A stretch of DNA of 64,000 nucleotides from Rhodococcus aetherivorans (GCF_011058165.1 NZ_JAALEG010000008.1:1-64000); one strand, 5' to 3'. Shown: positions 1 to 8,137, numbered from the stretch's first letter. Numbers and translations: made by a program. Notes: generated by a model not told the origin, from the letters alone.

Positions 1-38
1 CTCTTTCGTCGAGTCGAGTTGGTAGCTCTCTCGAAGAA

Positions 39-1121
39 TCACGCGGTGACCGTCTTTCGTTCGGTTACGACACGCCGGTCATCGGGATCCGATCCGGCTC
101 GTACACCATCCTGATGGACGCAACCCCGGCCGCTCAGAACACGGTCGAGCTTCCACGACAGGTTCGCCGCATCGCGCATGCCGGAGCACATGCCCTGGCC
201 GGCGAACGGAGGCATCTGGTGGGCGGCATCGCCGGCCAGGATCAGTCGGCCCTTGTTCCATGCGTCGGCCCACCGGGCACCGAAGGTGTAGACCGCGTGC
301 CGCTCGAGATCGGTGTTCTCCGGGGTTCGCCCCCAGGCTGCGAGCAACTCCCACGCCTTGGCGGGGTCGTTGAGGGAGTCGCGTGTTTCCCCCGGCAGTC
401 GCATGAACTCCCAGCGTCGCCGTCCCGGTCCGCCGGACACCACGGTGGTGGGTCGCGCCGGATCGCACATCTGCCAGTTCTGCGGCACCGGGTCTACGTC
501 GTCCCAGCCCGGCGGTGCCCAGTCGGCTTCGTCGTGAGGCTTCGTGTCCACGACCAGCCAGTCGAAGAAGAATCCCCGATCGACCATGGAGACACCCATG
601 CGCTGGCGGACGAAGCTGTTCGCCCCGTCGCATCCCACCACGTATCGGGCACGGATCCGGCGTTGCTTGGTCACCGCGCTGGTGTAGGTCACCAGCACGT
701 CGTCGTCGGTTTCGTGGATCTGTACCACCTCGGCGCCGCGCCGCAGCCGCACATTGGGCATGGCGGTCACCGCGTCGGCGAGCACCTGTTCGAGCTCGGG
801 CTGGGAGAAGAAGGACGTACCCCAGCCGCACGGGCGGTCGAGCTCCCACGGGATCTTCACCAGTGTCCGGCCTTGGGCGTTGCGCCACTCGTACGAGTCG
901 TGCACCGGCTCGGAGATGGCCTTGACCTCGTCGCTCAGTCCCATGGACTGGAAGGCGCGTCCGATCTCGTCGTCGAAGACCACGGCCCGGGGCAAACCGT
1001 AGGGCTCGGGCCAGCGCTCGAGGATCACCACGTCGTGACCTTGCAGGCCCAGCAGCCGTCCGACGGCCAAGCCCACCGGACCGGCTCCGACCACGACCAC
1101 ATCGTGCAGTTCAGGCTGCAT
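39..1121 (-). pseudogene. Truncated FAD-dependent aromatic hydroxylase (MhpA-like)
   Basis: Class A flavoprotein monooxygenase of the type that hydroxylates phenolic substrates with NAD(P)H and O2. The N-terminal Rossmann motif GAGPVGLAVG, the DG motif CDGANSFVR and the GD motif GDAAHQMPPFAGQGM are all present. The start chosen is the ATG at 1121, preceded by GAGGACC. Family members run to roughly 500-550 residues; this frame stops after 360, just past the conserved NLSWKLDRVL helix, and the last 25 or so residues do not look like the family. The C-terminal third is therefore missing, and I infer a deletion or rearrangement rather than a short natural form. It is divergent from the GntR regulator. 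The substrate cannot be told from sequence. Confidence 0.7.
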
Positions 1122-1173
1122 TGCCGAGGTCCTCTCGTTTGGAAGGGGAATGGTGCGGATCACCCTCGCACCA

Positions 1174-1198
1174 ATTGAGCATGTTGAATATGCTTAAT
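1174..1198. promoter_or_regulatory. 25-bp palindrome, candidate GntR/FCD operator
   Basis: An inverted repeat with 11-bp arms, ATTGAGCATGT and ATATGCTTAAT, separated by TGA. The arms match at 9 of 11 positions. It sits in the divergent promoter region between the hydroxylase (start 1121) and the GntR-family gene (start 1289). Its AT-rich composition stands out in this GC-rich DNA. Position and symmetry suggest it is the regulator's own operator; that is inference. Confidence 0.55.
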
Positions 1199-1288
1199 AC
1201 TGTGACGTGATCTGAGTCTCATGTCAAGAGGCCTGAGAGAATCGGGCATGATGAATTGCGATCGAGTACGAAAGAGCAGGTAGAGGGC

Positions 1289-1990
1289 ATGACCACTCCA
1301 CAGCCGGACCTGCAGGTACGAGGGTCACTGACCCGGCCGGAGCAGGCCGCCCTCGCGATAGGCCGTCTCGCCGAGAGCGCCGAGCCCGGCGCGCGCCTCG
1401 GCACCAAGCAGGAACTACAAGAGCGCTGCGGGGTTTCGAAAGGAACCTTCAACGAGGCCCTGCGTTTGCTGCAGGCCCGGGGCCTGATCACCGTCCGATC
1501 AGGTCCGGGCGGAGGCCTGTTTGCCGCAGAGCCCACACCTGCCGTACGGATCGGCAACGCCATTCTGGCCCTCGATCGAACGGAAACCTCCGTCGACGAC
1601 GCGGTACGGATCCGCAGCGCACTGGATCCACTGTTGATCGACGACGCCATCCAGTTCGCCGGCCGCGCCGACATCGCCCGGATGCGTCAAGCACTCGACG
1701 AAATGAGCCGATCGGTCGAGACCGAGGACGTGCTGACCTTCCTGCGCGCGAATTGGGATCTGCACGCCGCCATCGCACGCACCAGCCCCAGCCGGGTACT
1801 TCGATCGGTCTATCTCAGCCTGCTCGACGTGCTTGCCTCGCATACTGTTTCAGCCGACCCTGTCGACGGTCGGACCCTGGCCGAGGTGCTCGCCGAACGC
1901 TTGGTGCTACATTCCGATATCGTCGAAGCTCTTGCAGGCAAAGACCTTTCGCGCGCCCAGGAACTTATCGCTGTCCACAATCAGCGCTGA
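1289..1990 (+). CDS. GntR-family (FCD) transcriptional regulator
   Basis: A 233-residue regulator. Residues about 21-78 form a winged helix-turn-helix (KQELQERCGVSKGTFNEAL followed by a GLITVRSGPGGG wing). The C-terminal part, with NWDLHAAIA and a late conserved His, fits the all-helical FCD effector domain, which usually binds carboxylic acids with a metal. The ATG at 1289 is preferred for its upstream AGGTAGAGGG; an ATG at 1256 would add 11 residues. It is divergent from the truncated hydroxylase and 31 bp ahead of the dehydrogenase, so it probably controls a small aromatic or carboxylate catabolic set, through the palindrome at 1174-1198. Confidence 0.85.
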   Translation: MTTPQPDLQVRGSLTRPEQAALAIGRLAESAEPGARLGTKQELQERCGVSKGTFNEALRLLQARGLITVRSGPGGGLFAAEPTPAVRIGNAILALDRTETSVDDAVRIRSALDPLLIDDAIQFAGRADIARMRQALDEMSRSVETEDVLTFLRANWDLHAAIARTSPSRVLRSVYLSLLDVLASHTVSADPVDGRTLAEVLAERLVLHSDIVEALAGKDLSRAQELIAVHNQR

Positions 1991-2021
1991 CTCCATCCAG
2001 CCCTCCAGAAGGAGCCATTAC

Positions 2022-2993
2022 GTGCAGGCAGCAGTTGTCCATCAGTGGGGCGGTCCCGAGCAACTCGTCCTCGAAACCGTGGCCGATCCCACCCCCAGCC
2101 CGGACCATGCCGTCGTCGAGCTCAAAGCCAGTGCCGTCAATTGGCACGACATCCTTGTCCGCCGCTCCGGCCGCGGATTCCCGCTTCCTCGCATCCTCGG
2201 CATCGACGGTGCCGGAATCCGGCGCGACACCGGTGAAGAAGTGCTCATCTATCCCGGCTTGAACTGGGGCGACAACCCCGCTGCCCCATCGGCACAGTTC
2301 TCGATCCTCGGTGACGACACCGACGGCACCTACGCCGAACTCGTCTGCGTACCTGCCGCCAACCTCTTCCCCAAACCTCGCCACCTCGGCTGGGAGGAAG
2401 CCGCGGCGCTGCCGGTCGGTGCGCTGACCGCATATCGCGCGATCGTTACCCGGGCCGGCCTGCGCCCCGGCGACACCGTTCTCGTCCTCGGCGCCGGCAG
2501 CGGCGTGTCCACCTTCTCGATCATGATCGCCGCCACCCTCGGCGCCACCGTGCTGGTCACCTCCTCGAGTACGGACAAGATCGAGCGGGTTCGCGAGCTC
2601 GGTGCCACCGACGGAGTGCTCTACACCGACCCGAACTGGCCCCGGCAGATCATCGACGCGACAGGTGGCGTCGATGTCGTCGTCGACGGTGTCGGCGCCA
2701 ACCTCGACCAGTCCCTTTACTGCCTCAAACCCGGCGGCCGTGTCGTCGTCTTCGGGGCCACCGCAGGCACAGTCGGGAACATCGACATCCCTTCCCTCTA
2801 CTTCGGGCAGCACACCATCCTCGGATCGACTCTCGGCACCCGAGACGAGTTCGGCCGGATGCTCTCGCTGTTCGATGCCCATCGCCTCCGCCCGGTGATC
2901 GACTCCGTACGTCCTCTGACCGATGTCCGGGCTGCCCACGAACGCATCGAAAGCCGTGCCCACTTCGGCAAGCTGGTCCTGTCCATCGATTGA
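2022..2993 (+). CDS. Zinc-independent MDR alcohol dehydrogenase / quinone oxidoreductase-like
   Basis: A 323-residue medium-chain dehydrogenase/reductase. It has an N-terminal GroES-like domain, the NAD(P) motif VLVLGAGSGVST near residue 155, and the late DVVVDGVG strand. The structural and catalytic zinc cysteine clusters are absent, which places it with quinone-oxidoreductase-like MDRs rather than zinc alcohol dehydrogenases. The GTG start at 2022 is supported by AGAAGGAG at 2007-2014. It lies 31 bp after the GntR gene on the same strand and is probably co-transcribed. The substrate is unknown; a reductive step in the decayed aromatic pathway nearby is plausible but not shown. Confidence 0.85.
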   Translation: MQAAVVHQWGGPEQLVLETVADPTPSPDHAVVELKASAVNWHDILVRRSGRGFPLPRILGIDGAGIRRDTGEEVLIYPGLNWGDNPAAPSAQFSILGDDTDGTYAELVCVPAANLFPKPRHLGWEEAAALPVGALTAYRAIVTRAGLRPGDTVLVLGAGSGVSTFSIMIAATLGATVLVTSSSTDKIERVRELGATDGVLYTDPNWPRQIIDATGGVDVVVDGVGANLDQSLYCLKPGGRVVVFGATAGTVGNIDIPSLYFGQHTILGSTLGTRDEFGRMLSLFDAHRLRPVIDSVRPLTDVRAAHERIESRAHFGKLVLSID

Positions 2994-3035
2994 GGACGGA
3001 GTTCGTCGATCTCGGGCGGGCCATGGAGCGTTTCG

Positions 3036-3231
3036 TCAGATCAGCGGGGTGACCTGCTCATCGATGTCGAGCAGCGCTCGTCCGTACGCCTCCGCACTGA
3101 TGGACGGGTTGACCACTGCGTGACGCGAGCCGGTCTCGAGATCGCGCAACTTCAGCTGCAGCGGGCTGCCTTCGGCGAAACTGCCGGCGCCCTGCACACT
3201 GAGCAGCAAGTCTATTTCTCCCGAGTCATGG
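3036..3231 (-). pseudogene. 3' fragment of an acyl-CoA-dehydrogenase-fold gene
   Basis: The minus-strand frame ending at 3036 encodes about 60 residues, including GAGSFAEGSPLQLKLRDLE and SRHAVVNPSISAEAYGRALL. This is the typical C-terminal helix region of acyl-CoA dehydrogenase-like flavoproteins, including the group D hydroxylases. No upstream coding sequence for the other 300 or so residues is present; the VOC gene begins directly upstream. I read it as the remnant of a deleted gene. With the truncated hydroxylase it points to loss of a catabolic cluster. A short expressed ORF starting at TTG or GTG inside it cannot be excluded. Confidence 0.5.
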
Positions 3232-3283
3232 AAAGTGACTCGAGTTATGGGAAGTCCTCGAAAGCGACGACCTCCGAGTGTCG

Positions 3284-3667
3284 TTACGAGTCGCGCCTGG
3301 ACTCCCACAGCCCGATCACGTTGCCCTCGGTGTCGGCGAAGTACGCTGCGAATCCCATGTCGCCGACGGGCATTCGCCCCGTCACCGTCTTCCCGCCGAG
3401 GGATTCGATCCTCTGCAGCGCGGCGTCGATGTCCTCGACGTCGACGGTCACGACGGGACTCTTCAACTCGTCGCGTCGGAACATGCCCCCGTTGATGTAC
3501 CCGGGTTCGGTGGAGGTGCCGGTCTCGTCGACGGGACCGGTGGTGACGAGGGTGTAGTCCATGCCGGGGACGTCCGCGAGCGACCATCCGAATGCGTCGC
3601 GATAGAAGGACCGGGCGCGGTCACCGTCGTCGTAGGGGAGCTCGAAGTGCACGATGCGTCCTGCCAT
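3284..3667 (-). CDS. VOC-family (glyoxalase/bleomycin-resistance fold) protein
   Basis: A 127-residue protein with the paired beta-alpha-beta-beta-beta modules of the vicinal oxygen chelate fold. It opens RIVHFELPYDDGDRARSFY, and the second half ends in FADTEGNVIGLWE, both typical of the family. Such proteins use a metal held by His/Glu residues for isomerisation or ring cleavage, or simply bind ligands; no specific substrate can be assigned. The ATG at 3667 has AGGAGG upstream. It is monocistronic on the minus strand. Upstream of it lies the CGCTAAG direct repeat (3754-3771), which the IS element now abuts. Confidence 0.85.
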   Translation of the reverse strand: MAGRIVHFELPYDDGDRARSFYRDAFGWSLADVPGMDYTLVTTGPVDETGTSTEPGYINGGMFRRDELKSPVVTVDVEDIDAALQRIESLGGKTVTGRMPVGDMGFAAYFADTEGNVIGLWESRRDS

Positions 3668-3753
3668 GACGTTCGCCTCCTGTGCGACCGGAACGACCGG
3701 GTTTCAGCGTAGCCTCCGCGAACTGGTGGACCCGCCCGATCGAGGTCGATCGG

Positions 3754-3771
3754 CGCTAAGCCATCGCTAAG
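3754..3771. promoter_or_regulatory. CGCTAAG direct repeat with 11-bp period
   Basis: CGCTAAG occurs at 3754-3760 and again at 3765-3771, exactly one helical turn apart, about 87 bp upstream of the VOC start. OmpR-type response regulators and SARP activators bind such repeats. The same heptamer and spacing recur upstream of the RiPP precursor (46390-46409). The IS target lies within the second copy. Confidence 0.35.
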
Positions 3772-4636
3772 AGCGTGTCTTGTATGGGTCGGATCCTGTG
3801 TACGGCATGATGCATGGCGTGGTCGATGCGTTGTCTACTCGGTTGGTGCCGGATGCGTTGTGGGAGATCGTCGAACCGCTGCTGCCTCGGTTCTCGCCGA
3901 GGCCGCAGGGCGGCGGCCGGGCGGCGCTCGATGATCGGGCGGTGTTCACCGCCGTCGTCTACGTGCTCACCAGTGGCTGCGCCTGGCGGCACCTGCCACC
4001 GTCGTTCGGGGTCAGCGTCCCGACCGCGCACCGCCGCTTCGCGGCCTGGGCAAAGGCCGGGGTGTTCGACGAGCTGCACCGCCAAATCCTCGACCGACTC
4101 GGCGCCGGCGGGGACCTGGACTGGTCCGCGGCGATCCTGGACGCCGCGCACGTCCGGGCGAAAAGGGGGGCTCTCTGACCGGTCCCAGCCCGGTCGACCG
4201 GGGCAAGAACGGCTCGAAGATCCACATCCTCACCGACGCCGACGGGATCCCACTCGTCACCGCGGTGACCTCGGCGAACACCCACGACAGTGTCATGCTG
4301 CAGCCCATGGTGGCCGCGATCCCGGCGGTCCGGTCGCGTCGTGGTCCGCGGCGCCGGCGACCCGGCCGGTTGCGGGCGGACAAGGGCTACGACTACCCCG
4401 TGCACCGTCGGTGGCTGCGTCAGCGGGGCATCGTCCCGCGGATCGCTCGCCGTGGCGTCGACAGCAGCGAGCGTCTCGGGCGGTACCGGTGGAAGATCGA
4501 ACGCACCCTGGCGTGGCTGAGCGGCTACCGCCGGCTGACGATGCGCTACGAACGTCACGGTGAGCACTTCGCTGCCTTTCTCCAACTCGCTGCTGCGCTG
4601 ACCTGCTTCAAGAAACTGGCCAAATGAGACATACTC
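3771..4636 (+). mobile_element. Complete IS5-family insertion sequence
   Basis: About 866 bp. The imperfect terminal inverted repeats begin GAGCGTGTCT at the left; the right end, read inward on the minus strand, is GAGTATGTCT. Over the first 17 bp of each end about 12 positions agree. A TAA trinucleotide flanks both ends (3768-3770 and 4637-4639; CTAA if one base is shared), consistent with the short target duplication of this family. One transposase is encoded in two overlapping frames. Matching ends and a matching duplication suggest a recent, intact insertion. Confidence 0.85.
3807..4627 (+). CDS. IS5-family DDE transposase made by -1 frameshift
   Basis: The first frame (to a stop at 4178) carries the N-terminal transposase domain (LWEIVEPLLP, SGCAWRHLPP) and the first catalytic Asp in LDAAHVRAK. 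The second frame (to 4627) carries GKNGSKIHILTDADG, the second Asp in RADKGYDYP and the Glu in WKIERTLAWL. The two meet at AAAAGGGGGG (4161-4170). A -1 slip there joins HVRAKRGG to SLTGPSPVDRGKNG without loss, giving a protein of about 273 residues, normal for the family. The start is uncertain: ATG 3807 is used here, but GTG 3798 or TTG 3780 are in frame. Confidence 0.85.
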
Positions 4637-4654
4637 TAAGAGGATGCGGGTGTA

Positions 4655-4678
4655 CTCGACCGTGACAGCCCGGTCGAG
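4655..4678. promoter_or_regulatory. Palindrome upstream of hypothetical gene
   Basis: CTCGACCG and CGGTCGAG form perfect 8-bp arms around an 8-nt spacer (TGACAGCC). They end 12 bp before the ATG at 4691 and abut its ribosome binding site (GAGGAAG). It could be a repressor operator or an RNA hairpin limiting translation; sequence alone does not decide. Confidence 0.35.
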
Positions 4679-4690
4679 CGAGGAAGAACC

Positions 4691-5149
4691 ATGCACGAGA
4701 GCACGTTGACCGTCCACCTCCGGGCGGTGCTGCAGTTGACGCAGACGCAGATCCAGATCTTGGCGGCGCGCCGGGAGCGCACGGCCGACCCGGTGCGCCT
4801 GCGGGAGATCGCGGACGATCTGGAGCACGCGCTCGGCTACCGGGACGCTCTGGAGCAGGCCCTCCAGGATGGCGGCGCGCCGGCCGAGCGCCCGTCGGCG
4901 CGGGCCGCGCGCCTGAGTCGCTGCGTGGAGCAGATTGCGACGTCCGGCGACGGGCGCCGGGTGGCGGTGCTGGAACGGGTCCTGCACGAGCAGCTGGTGG
5001 ACCGCACCCGGGCGCTGGCTCGACTCACCGCGGCCGGCGACCATCGGCCGGTGCACTACTGGGCACGGCGCTACCTGGCGCACTGCCGGAGCCTGGGCGA
5101 ACCGCAACCGGCCGGGGGCGACGAGCAGTGGTCCGTCAGGTCACGGTGA
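4691..5149 (+). CDS. Hypothetical helical protein
   Basis: A 152-residue protein I do not recognise. It is rich in Leu, Ala, Arg and Glu, looks entirely alpha-helical (for example QTQIQILAARRERTADPVRL and EQALQDG) and has no signal peptide or membrane segment. The ATG at 4691 has GAGGAAG at a good distance. A perfect palindrome sits directly upstream. Its 3' end overlaps the 3' end of the convergent chagasin-like gene by 14 bp. A helical bundle, perhaps DNA- or protein-binding, is all that can be said. Confidence 0.6.
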   Translation: MHESTLTVHLRAVLQLTQTQIQILAARRERTADPVRLREIADDLEHALGYRDALEQALQDGGAPAERPSARAARLSRCVEQIATSGDGRRVAVLERVLHEQLVDRTRALARLTAAGDHRPVHYWARRYLAHCRSLGEPQPAGGDEQWSVRSR

Positions 5150-5435
5150 CGGTCATGCTCCGCTCGTCCGCCGACATGTGCTCGGCCCGCTGCAACTGGA
5201 GCGACACCGGCCAGGTGCCGGGCCGCTTGGCGCGCAGGTAGAGGATGCGTTCGCTGCCGGCGCCGGGGAGCGGATTCCGGGACGGTACGAATCGCACGTC
5301 GCTGAGCAGGAGACCCTTGCCGATGTGGGTCGGGCACCAGGTGTAGTCGCGGGAGGTGTTCTCCGGCAGGTGCAGTTCGATGGTGTCGCCCACGGCGACC
5401 TGCAGGTCCCGGGGTCCGGTCGTCACGTGCCTCAT
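5136..5435 (-). CDS. Chagasin-like cysteine-protease inhibitor (I42 family)
   Basis: A 99-residue beta-rich protein. It carries the I42/chagasin pattern: VAVGDTIELHLPENTSRDYTW (VGD..ELHLPEN then a loop ending in YTW) near residues 13-33, followed by SERILYLRAKRPGTWPVSLQ in place of the usual second binding loop region. Known members inhibit papain-type proteases by inserting three loops into the active site. Most bacterial members are exported, but no signal peptide is visible here, so either it is cytoplasmic or the family call is loose. It is convergent with the upstream hypothetical gene. The ATG at 5435 is the only good start. Confidence 0.6.
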   Translation of the reverse strand: MRHVTTGPRDLQVAVGDTIELHLPENTSRDYTWCPTHIGKGLLLSDVRFVPSRNPLPGAGSERILYLRAKRPGTWPVSLQLQRAEHMSADERSMTVTVT

Positions 5436-5578
5436 TGGACCAGAGTACGGCGGCTTTGTGATCTATGTCACTATCGGGAGCGATCCGGGGGCCTCGTTCG
5501 TCGGAACACGTGTCGGGGGTCCGCGAGGCGGGTACCCGGACCACCGAGATGGGAATCGACCAGGGAGTGGGAACACAT

Positions 5579-6016
5579 ATGGCCGCATCGGTGTCAGACG
5601 AGTTCGAGATCGAGGCGACGCCCGAGCAGGTGATGCGCGCGTTGACCGACATCGAGCGCATCCCGGAGTGGTCGTCCTCCCACAAGGACGTGCAGGTCGA
5701 ATCGCGGCACGACGACGGCCGGCCCCGCGTCGTGCGCATGACGCTCGCACTGTTCGGCATCTCGGACACGCAGGTGATCGAGCACGAGTGGACCGAGGAG
5801 TCCACCTCGTGGACGCTGATCGAGAGCGAGATGCAGCACTCCCAGGACGGCGAGTACCGCCTGACCCGCACCGAGCGCGGGACGCGCGTGCGGGTGACGA
5901 TGTCCACCGACCCGAAGATCCCGGTGCCGGGCTTCATGCTCAAGCAGGGCCAGAAGCACGCGGTGAAGACGATCCGCAAGGGTCTGACCGAGTTCGTCCT
6001 GCGGCACTACGCCTGA
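5579..6016 (+). CDS. SRPBCC (polyketide cyclase-like) family protein
   Basis: A 145-residue START/Bet-v1-like protein. It opens VSDEFEIEATPEQVMRALTD and contains IERIPEWSS, the usual first strand and helix of SRPBCC ligand-binding proteins; a long C-terminal helix (KHAVKTIRKGLTEFVLRHY) closes the pocket. Mycobacteria carry several such paralogues of unknown ligand. The ATG at 5579 is chosen because GGGAGTGGGA precedes it and the family similarity begins there; upstream in-frame sequence back to 5465 looks non-coding. It is monocistronic and ends at the hairpin 6077-6109. Confidence 0.8.
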   Translation: MAASVSDEFEIEATPEQVMRALTDIERIPEWSSSHKDVQVESRHDDGRPRVVRMTLALFGISDTQVIEHEWTEESTSWTLIESEMQHSQDGEYRLTRTERGTRVRVTMSTDPKIPVPGFMLKQGQKHAVKTIRKGLTEFVLRHYA

Positions 6017-6076
6017 CCCGGCAGCCTGACCCGGCACCAGGTCCGGCACGCCACCCGCCCACAGTCTCGGCACGCC

Positions 6077-6109
6077 GAGCCGCCGGCGCGTCGTGCGCGC
6101 CGGCGGCTC
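6077..6109. terminator. Bidirectional terminator hairpin
   Basis: Perfect 14-bp arms, GAGCCGCCGGCGCG and its complement, with a 5-nt loop. It lies between the convergent SRPBCC gene (stop 6016) and flavin monooxygenase gene (stop 6124). No T-run follows, as is common in high-GC actinobacteria. Confidence 0.7.
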
Positions 6110-6123
6110 GTCGCTTTCCCGGA

Positions 6124-7944
6124 TCAGCTCAGGTGGTGGACCTCCTGAAGCCCGTACACCGGCGTCGGGATCCCCTCGTGCCGGGCCTTGAGCTGCAACG
6201 CCAGGTACAGCGAGTAGTGCCGCGACTGGTGCAGGTTGCCGCCGTGGAACCACAGGCCCTCCTGCCGGGTGGGCTTCCACATGTTGCGCTGCTCGCCCTC
6301 CCACGGGCCGGGGTCCTTGGTGGTGTCCGACCCCAGGCCCCAGCACTTGCCGACCTTGTCGGCGACGTCCTGGCCGATCAGGTCCGCCGCCCACCCGTTC
6401 ATCGAGCCGTAGCCGGTCGCGTAGACCACCAGGTCGGCCTCGAGCTCGGTGCCGTCCTCGAGGATCACGCTGTTCTCGGTGAGTTCGCGGACGCCGCCGT
6501 GGGCCAGCTTGATCTCGCCGTCGGCGACGAGTTCGGCGGCACCGACGTCGATGTAGTAGCCGGACCCGCGGCGCAGGTACTTCATGAACAACCCGGAGCC
6601 GTCGTCCCCGAAGTCGAGCATGAACCCGGCCTTCTCGAGCCGGGCGTAGAAGTCGGCGTCGCGCTCCCGGATCGCGTTGTAGACGGGAATCTGGAACTCG
6701 TGCATGATCCGGTACGGCAGCGACGCGAACGTCAGGTCGGCCTTGGCCGTCGTCATCCCCGCGGCCAGGGCCCGCTCGGAGTACAGGTCGCCGAGGCCGA
6801 GGTCCATCAATGAGTCGGATTTGACGATGTGCGTGGACGAGCGCTGCACCATCGTCACGTCGGCGCCGACCTCCCACAGCGCGGCGCAGATGTCGTGCGC
6901 CGAGTTGTTCGCGCCGATCACCACGGCCTTCTTGCCCGCATACGCGTCCGGCCCGGGATGCTGGCTGGAGTGGTGCTGGTCCCCGCGGAACCGGTCCATG
7001 CCGGGGAAGGTCGGGATGTTGGGCTTGCCGGACATGCCGGTGGCGAGCACCAGCTGCTTCGGCCTCAGCACGACGGGTTCGCCGTCGCGGACCACGTTCA
7101 CGGTCCACTCGCCGGTCGCCTCGTCGTAGGACGCCGAGGTGCACGTGGTCTTGGACCAGTAGGGCACCTCCATGACCTTGGTGTACATCTCGAGCCAGTC
7201 ACCGATCTTGTCCTTGGGCGCGAACACCGGCCAGTTCTCGGGGAACGGCATGTACGGCAGGTGGTCGTACCAGACGGGATCGTGCAGGCACAGCGACTTG
7301 TAGCGGCCGCGCCACTGGTCGCCGGGCCGGTCGTGCTTGTCGAGCACGAGCGCGGGCACGCCGAGCTGGCGCAGGCGGGCGCCCAGGGCGATGCCGCCCT
7401 GGCCGCCGCCGACGATCACGACGTACGGCTGGGTGGTGTAGCCGAGTTCGCGCTCCTCGGCCTCGCGCTTCTCGGACCAGGTGACGCGGTTGCGGTCGGC
7501 GCCGTGCTGCACGCCCTTGGGCCGGCGGACACCCTTGCTCTCCTCGTGCCCCTTCAGCTCCTGCATCGTGGTGAGCAGGGTCCAGGCACCCTCGTCCTTC
7601 AGCCGCAGGTGCCCGACGCCGCGGCCCACAGCGGTCTCGAACGCGATCCAGGCGCTGACGACGCCGCCGTCCTCGGTGGGGGGCTCGGTGGTGCGGAACC
7701 CGCTGGGGTCGGCGTCGTGCAGCCGCGCACGGAGCATGTCGCCGACACCTTCCCGGCCCTCGACGGTCTTGAGGTTCCAGGTGAAGGCGACCAGGTCGCG
7801 CCAGAAGCTGTCGGTGGCGAACATGCCCGCGGCGGCCTCGACGTCGCGCGCGGCGAGGGCGGCCTCGAAGTCGGCCAGCCACGCGTCGACCCTCTGCTGC
7901 GGTCCGGTGATCGCGGCGTCGGGTGGGGTCAGTGTGTCGGTCAT
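6124..7944 (-). CDS. Flavin-containing monooxygenase with N-terminal NTF2-like domain
   Basis: A 606-residue protein. Residues about 15-150 (VDAWLADFEAALAARDVEAA, FWRDLVAFTW) look like a SnoaL/NTF2-like cone. Residues about 172 onward form a two-dinucleotide-domain oxygenase: FAD motif VIVGGGQGGIALGARLR, an NADPH motif AVVIGANNSAHDICAALW, and a late LVVYATGYGS strand. Group B monooxygenases use NADPH and O2 to oxygenate heteroatoms or ketones; the substrate is not predictable here. The ATG at 7944 has GAGGAGC upstream. It is monocistronic, divergent from the GH26 operon, with a 22-bp-armed palindrome between them. Confidence 0.85.
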   Translation of the reverse strand: MTDTLTPPDAAITGPQQRVDAWLADFEAALAARDVEAAAGMFATDSFWRDLVAFTWNLKTVEGREGVGDMLRARLHDADPSGFRTTEPPTEDGGVVSAWIAFETAVGRGVGHLRLKDEGAWTLLTTMQELKGHEESKGVRRPKGVQHGADRNRVTWSEKREAEERELGYTTQPYVVIVGGGQGGIALGARLRQLGVPALVLDKHDRPGDQWRGRYKSLCLHDPVWYDHLPYMPFPENWPVFAPKDKIGDWLEMYTKVMEVPYWSKTTCTSASYDEATGEWTVNVVRDGEPVVLRPKQLVLATGMSGKPNIPTFPGMDRFRGDQHHSSQHPGPDAYAGKKAVVIGANNSAHDICAALWEVGADVTMVQRSSTHIVKSDSLMDLGLGDLYSERALAAGMTTAKADLTFASLPYRIMHEFQIPVYNAIRERDADFYARLEKAGFMLDFGDDGSGLFMKYLRRGSGYYIDVGAAELVADGEIKLAHGGVRELTENSVILEDGTELEADLVVYATGYGSMNGWAADLIGQDVADKVGKCWGLGSDTTKDPGPWEGEQRNMWKPTRQEGLWFHGGNLHQSRHYSLYLALQLKARHEGIPTPVYGLQEVHHLS

Positions 7945-8073
7945 TGCGTGCTCCTCGTCCTGAACTGTTGTGATACAGAGCACACCGCACGGCAGGTGGG
8001 TGCGGCCAGCGTTGCATCGTGTTGCACCCTGCGGCACACCGCTGCACGGACCCGGACGTCCGGCATAGACCCG

Positions 8074-8128
8074 CTCGCATCCCGGACGAACCGTCACAAA
8101 CCCGGCGACGGTTCGTCCGGGATGCGAG
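8074..8128. repeat. Perfect 22-bp inverted repeat in divergent promoter region
   Basis: Arms at 8074-8095 (beginning CTCGCATCCCGGACG) and 8107-8128 are exact reverse complements over 22 bp, with an 11-nt loop. The right arm ends 9 bp before the GTG start of the GH26-like gene, directly against its ribosome binding site. It is far longer than a typical operator. It could form a strong RNA hairpin in the GH26 leader, stop antisense transcription, or bind a dimeric regulator. Confidence 0.6.
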
Positions 8129-8137
8129 GGTGGAGCG

